From positions 62,001 through 126,000 of IMG/VR virus record IMGVR_UViG_3300040801_000976: 64,000 nt of DNA, one strand, 5' to 3'. The DNA is from a virus. The notes below the pieces were generated by a model. It did not search any database. It was given only the letters and a program-made list of their open reading frames with translations, and had not been told where the DNA came from. This document shows, in pieces, positions 1 through 7,033 of this stretch. The position numbers and the translations under genes are program-made. Numbering within the stretch: the stretch's first letter is position 1; each line of letters starts with the position of its first letter.

Positions 1-1782
1 CAAAGGTATAAAATTGACGAACCTCTAGATGATAAAAGTATGACTGGTGGGGATGCTTATGTTGGTTATTTTTACCACAGATTATTTAGACCCGGAGGTG
101 TTGAAGGAGCTCCAACAGCATCCAATCCACAGGATTATAAGAATGATGATGGTTCCGGTCGTGAGGGTACGGGATTAACTAACGCAGGTTATGGTGTGTG
201 TTTTCCCGTGAGGTCTAGTTATAACTTTGCTCTACGTGCTTTAGATAAAGTATCTGACGAGGAATATGCTATACACAGGTCGGAGAGAACTTATCTATCT
301 GATAAGAATCGAGATAAGATACGCGGAAATATGCAAGCAGAAACACTAACCTCTAATTACGGTAATTATATTGAGAATTCAATTGTTAAAAAATCTCAAT
401 ACAACAACTCTATACCTTTCAATCAAGTAAACCAACCAAACAGGGTTTATATATCTTCCGCAGATATAACGAGTGAGTTTGAAAATGGTTATAGAGATTT
501 TAGGGGTTTTAATTTTAGGGACTATGAAAATAAGTTGGGTCCTTTAACCAAGATTGAGTCAAATGGTATACTCACATACTTAATATTCATAAGCGGAGTT
601 GCTGTAATAGAAGTTTCTGAAAGAGCCGCAATACAGTCTGAGCAAGGTAATAACGTTTACATGGCTAATGCAGCCGTTTTACCAGATAAAGCCAATACTG
701 TTTTATCGTTTATAGGATCAAAATATCTTAAATCAGTGGTATCAACCAACTATGGTATATATGGTGTGGATACGGATAAAAAGAAAATATGGCAGATACT
801 AGGTTCACAGCCGAAAATAATATCTGACAGTCGTGTACAATCTATAATAAATCCTTGGTTTACAGATGAGTTAACAAACATTTACTCAAGTCATAACTCT
901 ATAACCGACGAGGTTAAGTTTGTTTTTGAGTATTCAGATAATTCATATAATACTATATGGTACAACAGTAAATTAGATACGTGGTATGGTACTTCAGATT
1001 TTAGTCCTATTTATCAATTTGCAGTGGCAAATAAGCATTATAATGTTGAAAAGGTAGGTACAGACACTTTTAAGTTTTTGAACACGGATAATAGTCTTAA
1101 AACGCTTTCTTTTTACGAAGATGCCTATCATAAGTTTAACGCCAGTTTTGAGTTTGTTATTCGAGATGAGTCAGGTTTAAGGTTTATGTTAGATAATCTC
1201 GTCGTTAATGGTGAGTGTGTGCCTGATTCTATAGATATCGTACCACAATCATATGCACCTTATTCGGTAGATAAAATGAATGTAACGGGATTTTCCGGTA
1301 TACCTTGTCATACTAACTCTTATGTAGCTGATACAACATCTATAACAGTGGTAGACGATTATACTATATCTGCAAACTTTGTTAGAGAATTTAAAGTCGG
1401 TGACTTAATCACATTGAAGGTGGATGATGTATTAAAACAGTTTATAGTTTCCAAGGTAACTATGGCTGGTAGTACTTCTACTATAGTGTTAAATAAAGAA
1501 GTTGGTGCAACGTCTAGTGTTACTGAATCCTACTTTGGTTGGAGAATACCTTTGAGATTAAGTCTTATGGAATACTATGAAGATACATTGAAGGTAAGTA
1601 TACCAACTAAACAGTTTGCGGAACTTCTTAGCGGTGTCACCATCGACAAGAATACTTCTAGAACAAATCAAGATAATGCTAGACCTTCTGGCAGGTGGAT
1701 AAAAGTGAAATTTAACTTTGAAGGAATAGATCCCGTGTACATAAACTCGATTATTTCCTCAATTAATTTTACTTATTCATAA
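1..1782 (+). CDS. Tail-tip structural protein, muzzle-like (5' end missing)
   Basis: The frame is open to the left edge: 13 sense codons precede the first ATG at position 40, so this is very probably the C-terminal ~590 residues of a larger protein rather than a gene starting at 40. The visible part is rich in aromatic residues, Asn, Ser and Thr, with short beta-type segments, no membrane segment and no enzyme motif. A stretch around residues 285-330 alternates strands with W/Y residues (IWYNSKLDTWYG), which resembles the large muzzle protein at the tail tip of crAss-like phages as I remember that family. Position supports this: the muzzle gene lies just upstream of the cargo and RNA-polymerase giants in those genomes. 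A tail-hub or adaptor protein is the alternative. The structural class is fairly safe; the exact name is inference. Confidence 0.55.
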   Translation, partial: QRYKIDEPLDDKSMTGGDAYVGYFYHRLFRPGGVEGAPTASNPQDYKNDDGSGREGTGLTNAGYGVCFPVRSSYNFALRALDKVSDEEYAIHRSERTYLSDKNRDKIRGNMQAETLTSNYGNYIENSIVKKSQYNNSIPFNQVNQPNRVYISSADITSEFENGYRDFRGFNFRDYENKLGPLTKIESNGILTYLIFISGVAVIEVSERAAIQSEQGNNVYMANAAVLPDKANTVLSFIGSKYLKSVVSTNYGIYGVDTDKKKIWQILGSQPKIISDSRVQSIINPWFTDELTNIYSSHNSITDEVKFVFEYSDNSYNTIWYNSKLDTWYGTSDFSPIYQFAVANKHYNVEKVGTDTFKFLNTDNSLKTLSFYEDAYHKFNASFEFVIRDESGLRFMLDNLVVNGECVPDSIDIVPQSYAPYSVDKMNVTGFSGIPCHTNSYVADTTSITVVDDYTISANFVREFKVGDLITLKVDDVLKQFIVSKVTMAGSTSTIVLNKEVGATSSVTESYFGWRIPLRLSLMEYYEDTLKVSIPTKQFAELLSGVTIDKNTSRTNQDNARPSGRWIKVKFNFEGIDPVYINSIISSINFTYS

Positions 1783-1802
1783 TTTTTTACTATAATACTA
1801 AT

Positions 1803-2843
1803 ATGAAAAAACCTTATTTATTAATGAAGAAAGGTCCGAGAGGCGTACTTAAGGGTCAAGAGGGCCTTCTTCTTTCAAACTATGATACCAATAAGGCGAT
1901 GAAGCAGGCTTGGGACAGCTCATTTAGTGGCAGTGCTTTTGGGGGGCGGAAACCCGGGTTTACTACAGATTTATATAGTGGTGATATAACCGATGGTGTA
2001 ACTAATGGTGTAACTGACATTGTTGAAGAACAGTCCAAAGGATTATCACCTACCACTAAAGCCGGCCTTTATTCTGCAGGAGCAAACCTAGTTAACATGA
2101 CGGGACAGTCACTTATTGAGAGAAATAGCAACGATAGAGTCGATTCTTTTGGTTCTGTGAATCCAGACGAATCCGCTATTAAAAAATCTGCTGCACTACA
2201 AGGAGCTTCAACAGGAGCAGGGGTGGGCGCCACTATAGGTACCTTAATTCCTATACCAGGAGTTGGTACGGCAGTAGGTGCGGGTGTTGGAGCTTTAGTC
2301 GGCGGTGTCGCAGGTTTATTATCAGGTTCCAACAAAGCATCTAAGGCCCGTAAAGATTATCAAACCAATAGGACTGCTAATTTACGTGCCGCTAACAGGG
2401 CGAGGGATGCGAGGGATGCAGCTTCTATCTATGGTTATGCGAAAAGTGGTACCAAAACTACAACCTACGGATCATTTAAAACACCGATTGGAAAAGGTAA
2501 TAAAATAACACCAATATTCAAGTCGGGTGGTAAATTAGAATCACCCGGTAAAGTAAATATTATACCTAAAGGTAAATTACATAAAGAGAATAATAACCTA
2601 GGTAATAAAGATAAAGGTATTCCCGTAGTTTCTAAAGATGGTACAAAGGAATACGAACTTGAGAAGGATGAGTTAGTTCTACGACTAGAGGCCACCAACA
2701 AAATTGAAGAGTTGGTGTCTAATTATAATAAAAGTAGTGATGATGATATTTTAGAGGAGTTGGGTAAATATATAACCGATGAACTTAAAAATAATACACA
2801 CTCCTACAGCAAGAAATACAGTCGTATAAAGATTAAAAAATGA
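1803..2843 (+). CDS. Glycine-zipper virion protein, probable ejected cargo
   Basis: 346 residues. Residues ~135-175 form a Gly/Ala/Val-rich stretch with GxxxG spacing (GAGVGA, GVGTAVGAGVGALVGG), which can insert into or oligomerise in membranes. A basic, Arg-rich segment follows (~178-210), then a KSGGKL motif at 240-245. The C-terminal ~100 residues resemble a domain I recognise from Bacteroidota phage proteins: a segment like IIPKGKLHKENN, then KGIPVVSKDG, then an acidic EYELEKDELVLRLEAT stretch before a helical end. It starts 20 bases after the tail-tip gene and overlaps the DUF192 gene by ATGA, so the two are probably translationally coupled. Together with the next gene (transglycosylase two genes on), this suggests an internal protein injected with the DNA to form a channel across the envelope. 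No enzyme motif is visible. Confidence 0.6.
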   Translation: MKKPYLLMKKGPRGVLKGQEGLLLSNYDTNKAMKQAWDSSFSGSAFGGRKPGFTTDLYSGDITDGVTNGVTDIVEEQSKGLSPTTKAGLYSAGANLVNMTGQSLIERNSNDRVDSFGSVNPDESAIKKSAALQGASTGAGVGATIGTLIPIPGVGTAVGAGVGALVGGVAGLLSGSNKASKARKDYQTNRTANLRAANRARDARDAASIYGYAKSGTKTTTYGSFKTPIGKGNKITPIFKSGGKLESPGKVNIIPKGKLHKENNNLGNKDKGIPVVSKDGTKEYELEKDELVLRLEATNKIEELVSNYNKSSDDDILEELGKYITDELKNNTHSYSKKYSRIKIKK

Positions 2844-3418
2844 AGGTAAAGATAGGCGAAAGCGAGTTTAAAGTTGTTGTAGCTGATACAGACGAGAAGC
2901 GTGAGGTTGGTTTATCTACTTTAGATAAATTACCAAAAAAACATGGTTTATACATGAAGTTTGATAATGCCACGCGAATCCCGATTACTACTGAAAAAAT
3001 GAAATTCCCGTTGGATGTTTTATTTATTAAGGACAGTAAGATACAAAAGATTGTTCCTATGGAAGTAGGTAAAACAACCTCAATAGGAAAAGATTCCGAC
3101 GCTGTGTTGGAAGTGAATATGGGGGAGGGTGGTAAGTTTCGAACTAATCAAAGGATAGAACTAATAGGATCTAAAGAAGAAGACGGTTCTATAAGTATTG
3201 TGGAAGGAGAAATAAAAGCTTCTGGAAATAGACATCTTTTGGACGATAATGGTAAAGTCCAGATGAATTTACTTGGTGAGGAGAGAATTCTTTCTAGAAA
3301 AGATACAGAAAAATTATTGACGTTAGCTAAAAAGAAAGATTACAAAAAACTAGGTAGGTTTTTAGTTAATGTTATAAATAAGCAAGACAGCCAAGAACCT
3401 GAATTTTCAAATAACTAA
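2840..3418 (+). CDS. DUF192-domain virion-associated protein
   Basis: 192 residues. The N-terminal ~110 residues match the DUF192 (COG1430) family: an ADTDEKREVGLS segment near residue 16 and the family hallmark KMKFPLDVLFI (~55-65) followed by IQKIVPME. DUF192 is a small beta-rich domain of unknown function. The last ~70 residues form a second, helical unit (HLLDDNGKVQMNLLGEERI, then SRKDTEKLL) similar in plan to the C-terminus of the preceding gene: a short acidic strand, an ER(I/V) or ELVLR turn, a threonine, then amphipathic helix. The start ATG overlaps the upstream stop (ATGA). The neighbours are internal-virion candidates, so a structural or cargo role is inferred. Domain identity is fairly sure; function is unknown. 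Confidence 0.75.
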   Translation: MKVKIGESEFKVVVADTDEKREVGLSTLDKLPKKHGLYMKFDNATRIPITTEKMKFPLDVLFIKDSKIQKIVPMEVGKTTSIGKDSDAVLEVNMGEGGKFRTNQRIELIGSKEEDGSISIVEGEIKASGNRHLLDDNGKVQMNLLGEERILSRKDTEKLLTLAKKKDYKKLGRFLVNVINKQDSQEPEFSNN

Positions 3419-3420
3419 TA

Positions 3421-4071
3421 ATGCCTAAGTACAAAGAATTATTCGACATATTTTATGCAGAGAACCCCGAATACACATTACCCAAAAAGGATAATACTGA
3501 GGTTATTACACCTGGTAAATTAACTAAAAAAGACGAAGACTACGAGTTTGACTGGAAAATTAAAGATGAAGAAAGTAGTGATGACGACACTTTTATATCA
3601 AGAGATTTAAGGTGGAACGATAAAGTATCTAGAAACGCTTTACTTGACGCACAGTTGTACCACGAATCGAGGTTTAATCCTACTGCTGTATCACCAGCAG
3701 GTGCCCAAGGCATTGCGCAGTTTATGCCTGAATCTTGGGTAGATGCGATTAATAGGGGATGGGTGTCGCCTGATTCTACTCCATTCGACCAAGAGGAATC
3801 TATTAAAGCTCAGAGTAAATATATGGATTGGGCTTATAATCTCGGTGAAGTGAAAGCTGCAACTACTGAAGAAGAAAGACTTGCTAGAGCATTAGCTGTA
3901 TATAATTACGGTATAGGTAACTTTAGAAAAACATTAAACAGATCTTTCGAAGAAAGCAGGGATTGGAAAGAACTAATTCCTAATGAAACTAAAAAATATA
4001 TTAAAGACATCTTAAACGATACAAGGCAGTATATTTCTTCTGGAAATTATCAGCCTAAATTTAACAGATAA
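3421..4071 (+). CDS. Lytic transglycosylase (SLT type), virion-associated
   Basis: 216 residues. The C-terminal ~140 residues carry the SLT fold signature: ESRFNP with the catalytic Glu at residue 82, SPAGAQGIAQFMP (91-103), and the downstream ALAVYNYGIGN motif (~160). This enzyme class cleaves the glycan strands of peptidoglycan, leaving 1,6-anhydro ends. The N-terminal ~65 residues are acidic, low in complexity and probably disordered. No signal peptide is present, and the gene sits within the virion block, so it most likely acts from the particle by opening the cell wall during DNA entry rather than in lysis. It follows the DUF192 gene by two bases. The family call is very secure; the entry role is inferred from position. 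Confidence 0.93.
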   Translation: MPKYKELFDIFYAENPEYTLPKKDNTEVITPGKLTKKDEDYEFDWKIKDEESSDDDTFISRDLRWNDKVSRNALLDAQLYHESRFNPTAVSPAGAQGIAQFMPESWVDAINRGWVSPDSTPFDQEESIKAQSKYMDWAYNLGEVKAATTEEERLARALAVYNYGIGNFRKTLNRSFEESRDWKELIPNETKKYIKDILNDTRQYISSGNYQPKFNR

Positions 4072-4093
4072 CAATTAAATTATTTACAAAACT

Positions 4094-4417
4094 ATGAATT
4101 CAAAAAAAGATTGGTTAAATACCTACGGCAATAAGTCGGTACGAAAATTTCAAATGGGTGGTCCTATGGAGGGCGGAGATATGACAGGAGCAGGTCCTCA
4201 AGCAGGTGCTGCACCAGAAGCCCCGGGCGGTAATTTAGACGCAATGTTAGCAGAATATGCTCAGTCTAGAGACCCTCAATTAGCGGTTCAAATTTGTGAC
4301 ATGCTGGTTGAACTCATTGCTTCACAAGGTGGTGGTGCAGGAGCTCCGGCCGAAGGTCCTGCGATGGCAAGGAACGGAGCTAAGATGTCAAAGAAAGCAC
4401 CTGTATTTAGAGCTTAG
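4094..4417 (+). CDS. Small Gly/Ala-rich virion protein
   Basis: 107 residues, unrecognised. An N-terminal basic segment contains RKFQMGGPM (residues 17-25). A Gly/Ala/Pro-rich linker (~26-46) follows, then an acidic amphipathic helix with a Cys (LAVQICDMLVELIASQ, ~63-78), a second Gly-rich linker and a basic tail (RNGAKMSKKA). The basic-x-GG motif recurs in four neighbouring proteins and may be a shared processing or packaging tag (see findings). A stem-loop follows the stop codon. Small size, the location among cargo genes and the flexible linkers suggest a minor structural or internal protein. Function unknown. Confidence 0.7.
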   Translation: MNSKKDWLNTYGNKSVRKFQMGGPMEGGDMTGAGPQAGAAPEAPGGNLDAMLAEYAQSRDPQLAVQICDMLVELIASQGGGAGAPAEGPAMARNGAKMSKKAPVFRA

Positions 4418-4435
4418 AAATATTTTATAAGTGTC

Positions 4436-4466
4436 AAGGTTTAGGTAGTTTGACTACCTAAGCTTT
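4436..4466 (+). terminator. Stem-loop between late genes (weak terminator or processing site)
   Basis: A 13-bp stem with two G-T wobbles (arms 4436-4448 and 4454-4466, loop TTTGA) lies 19 bases after the 107-aa gene. It is not followed by a good T-run (GGTTAATTTAAT), so it may only slow transcription, stabilise the upstream mRNA 3' end or be cleaved. Confidence 0.55.
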
Positions 4467-4495
4467 GGTTAATTTAATAAAGGAAACATTTAATT

Positions 4496-5707
4496 ATGCC
4501 AATATTGAGAAATAAACAAAAGGCTAGAGAACAGGCTAAGGCGTTGCAAGAAAAAGGCTATACAATATCCTACGGTGATGATCCTTCTACCTACCAAATA
4601 CTAGATAAATCTGGTAATGTGGTTGGTTTTACTGGAGGAGAATCGGGATTAGATGTTGGAGGTCTAGCTGAAGGCTCTGGTTTGTTTCCTGGTAAGAGAC
4701 GATATAAGAAACTAACAGGTAAGGCGATAGAAGGTATTTTACCAAAATATAAAACATCTACTAAACCAAAGATTGACGATACTGATATTGATCCAGCTCA
4801 GAAAGGTGGTAAAGAAGACTTGGAAGGCGATAAACCTGAATATATCAAAGACTTCGAAGAGAGGTTAAAGAATATCGAATCTTCTGTAGAGTCTACTTCT
4901 ACAAATAAAGCCAAAACTGTTTCTTCTGAAGTAATAGGTAAGGATTTTACACCAGCAGAGAGTGCATCGAGAGAAGATTATTTTCTGCACCCTTTAAATA
5001 AGAGTGAAAACGCGAAGGGTAGTCAAAATACAGTTGAAGTACAGTCCGGAGGATTTAACGAGGAATCGTTTTACACAGTTACAGGTAAATTCAGACCTTC
5101 GATAGAGGATTTCTTTTCTGCTTATAATTCTGGCAAAGATTACTTACGTGTTGGAGATAAGGTGTTTGATGTAAATGAGTCAATACAATCTCTACAAGGC
5201 GGTAACGATCCAGTAAGGATTAATACCTTTGTCAACGAAAAAGTATTTACTTCTGATGAACTAAATGCTGCTGAAGCTTTAGATGCTAAAAGAAAGGGTA
5301 TTAGGTACTACAAGGTTGGCAACGAAATGTATGATTTATCAACTATTGATGATTTCACAGACCCAGCTTCTTGGTCATCAACCCCAGCACAACCGACCTC
5401 TAGAAATATTTCTGTCCCATCAATAGGTAGGCATGCAATAAATGCTGTATTACCCGGCGGTGGTTATATAACTAAGGTGTTGGATGCAGTATTATGGGGT
5501 AGAAATAGAATGGTTGGAGATAGACTTATTGAACGTACACCAGATATTCAACCATCTGTTGCAGGTAAAAATCTTACCGAGGCAATTAATCCTGTAGAAA
5601 ATACTGTACCACCGTCCACAAGACCAGAGGGTGGGAGAACAAGAGAAGGGTATGAGGTACGTCCTTCCATAGTAGAAAATATTGTATTACAAAACTTAAA
5701 CCGATAG
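4496..5707 (+). CDS. Uncharacterised late (virion) protein, 403 aa
   Basis: Not recognised. The first ~20 residues are a basic helix (RNKQKAREQAKALQEKGY) followed by a short beta segment. Residues ~70-170 are polar, low in complexity and rich in Lys/Asp/Ser, probably disordered. Residues ~185-285 contain two similar-looking units of ~75 residues: each has an F..Y.SG/A..Y or RYYKVG strand with a KVFDVNE or NEMYDLS turn, suggesting a small repeated beta domain. A Gly/Pro-rich hydrophobic stretch lies near 305-330 (GRHAINAVLPGGGYITKVL). The start follows an A-rich leader with AGGAAA 17 bases upstream. One base separates it from the next gene. Its place between the transglycosylase and the giant genes suggests an internal virion protein; no enzyme motif is seen. 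Confidence 0.65.
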   Translation: MPILRNKQKAREQAKALQEKGYTISYGDDPSTYQILDKSGNVVGFTGGESGLDVGGLAEGSGLFPGKRRYKKLTGKAIEGILPKYKTSTKPKIDDTDIDPAQKGGKEDLEGDKPEYIKDFEERLKNIESSVESTSTNKAKTVSSEVIGKDFTPAESASREDYFLHPLNKSENAKGSQNTVEVQSGGFNEESFYTVTGKFRPSIEDFFSAYNSGKDYLRVGDKVFDVNESIQSLQGGNDPVRINTFVNEKVFTSDELNAAEALDAKRKGIRYYKVGNEMYDLSTIDDFTDPASWSSTPAQPTSRNISVPSIGRHAINAVLPGGGYITKVLDAVLWGRNRMVGDRLIERTPDIQPSVAGKNLTEAINPVENTVPPSTRPEGGRTREGYEVRPSIVENIVLQNLNR

Positions 5708-5708
5708 T

Positions 5709-6950
5709 ATGGGATATTTATATAGGAAACCTAGAAAATACCAGACTGCGGGGAAAACCTCTCCTTACGGTGAATATTACACCATAGATCCTAAGGTATC
5801 TAAAGCAATTATGTATGGCTCCGATGAATTTGGTTATACACCGTCTGCTATAAGTCCTTATTTGGGTGGGGGTCAGGTTAACAGGGATTTAACACTAAGT
5901 AAGCGTAGAATACCTGAATATACAGATATACAGAAGGCACCTAGGTTGTCTGCGGTGGGCGCGGTACCCTCGATCCCAACTGATCCCGAAGAATCCTATA
6001 CGCTTGGTACCCCTACCAGAGTAGAACGTATGGCGCCTAGGGAACAATCTCCGGTTGGAACTCCAGAATTAACTATCAAACCAAGACCGTATCCTCGCGG
6101 AGATACTTTATTTGAATCTAATAATGATACTGAGTTTAAATCCCAAAAGGATGGTTTATTTGGATCATTAGAGGGTAATGAGTTAGCTCTAGGTGCTTTA
6201 GCCAAAGCAGGACTTAATTTATCTAATGTTGTTATGAACAGAATGAAGATTGAGAAAGCCGTTGATAGAGCTAGGGATAGAATTGTTCCTAGAGTTGAAG
6301 CTGAGGTTAGGGAGATTAGACCTGTTCAGGATATACCAGAAGAAGTTTTACAAGAACGCAAAGAACAAATAAGTAATATTAAAAGTGGTTACAGAGGATC
6401 GGATGTAGTTTCTGATATATTAAGTAAAGCAATTACCTCTGACCAAAAAGAAAACTTGATGCAACAATTAGGTGCTGAAAGGGCTGCACACCTTACTTCA
6501 GAAAGAAATAGAGTTTCTGAACAACGTGGACAGAATCAAATAGCTCAAACAAGAGCCAGAAATATGTCTGCTGCCCAAGGTGCTGCTGAAAGTGCTAGAA
6601 TAAGAGGTGTAGATGTACAGAAAGAAGAAGCTCTGAGAGATTTATACTCTAAAGCTATAAATGAGACAGTTAAGTCTATTGACTCAGCTGCCGCATATAA
6701 TATAAGTAAAGATTTAAAAGAAAGTGATTCCGCATTAAAGTCTATAGATAATGATGTGAATACTATTTTATACCAACTGGCTTTAGATCCAGACTATAAA
6801 ACTAAAAAACAACTAAACAACCTACTAGCAATTAAAAGGGGGGAGAGGCAGCAAATTGTGGACGAAGCTTTACCTTCCTATAGTGAATTTCTAGGAGGTG
6901 GTTTAAAAATTCGTTTTAAAAAAGGTGGTAAGTTATTACCCAAAAAATAA
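5709..6950 (+). CDS. Helical virion protein with terminal basic-GG motif, 413 aa
   Basis: Not recognised. The N-terminus reads RKPRKYQTAGKTS (6-18) and the extreme C-terminus RFKKGGKLLPKK (402-413); both resemble the KxGGK motif in neighbouring proteins. Residues ~20-140 are Pro-rich and extended. From ~150 to 375 the protein is strongly helical, rich in Arg, Glu, Gln and Ala (for example EQRGQNQIAQTRARNMSAAQ), with heptad-like spacing consistent with long coiled coils. This architecture (disordered N-terminus, long helices, basic tag) resembles ejection or internal core proteins of short-tailed phages. The gene is followed by a strong terminator, so it closes the first late transcription unit in the window. 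Function is inferred only from layout. Confidence 0.65.
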   Translation: MGYLYRKPRKYQTAGKTSPYGEYYTIDPKVSKAIMYGSDEFGYTPSAISPYLGGGQVNRDLTLSKRRIPEYTDIQKAPRLSAVGAVPSIPTDPEESYTLGTPTRVERMAPREQSPVGTPELTIKPRPYPRGDTLFESNNDTEFKSQKDGLFGSLEGNELALGALAKAGLNLSNVVMNRMKIEKAVDRARDRIVPRVEAEVREIRPVQDIPEEVLQERKEQISNIKSGYRGSDVVSDILSKAITSDQKENLMQQLGAERAAHLTSERNRVSEQRGQNQIAQTRARNMSAAQGAAESARIRGVDVQKEEALRDLYSKAINETVKSIDSAAAYNISKDLKESDSALKSIDNDVNTILYQLALDPDYKTKKQLNNLLAIKRGERQQIVDEALPSYSEFLGGGLKIRFKKGGKLLPKK

Positions 6951-6956
6951 CTTTAG

Positions 6957-6987
6957 AACCCCTCGCCGCCTGGTGCGGGGTTTTTTT
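6957..6987 (+). terminator. Rho-independent terminator
   Basis: A GC-rich stem (AACCCC...GGGGTT, extended by inner C-G, G-T, C-G and C-G pairs around a GCCT loop) is followed directly by seven T residues. It lies 6 bases after the 413-aa gene and separates it from the 661-aa gene and the giants. This is the strongest intrinsic terminator on the + strand. Confidence 0.9.
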
Positions 6988-7033
6988 CTGTCTTGATAAT
7001 AATATTAGTGAAAAACTAACAAAATATACATAT

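Noticed and set aside
40-1782. A complete 580-aa protein starting at the ATG at position 40
   Set aside because: The frame continues without a stop to the window edge, so the true start lies upstream.
2069-2335. ORF on the - strand opposite the 346-aa gene
   Set aside because: Pro/Ala-rich translation is the mirror of the Gly/Ala zipper; no start context or neighbours support it.
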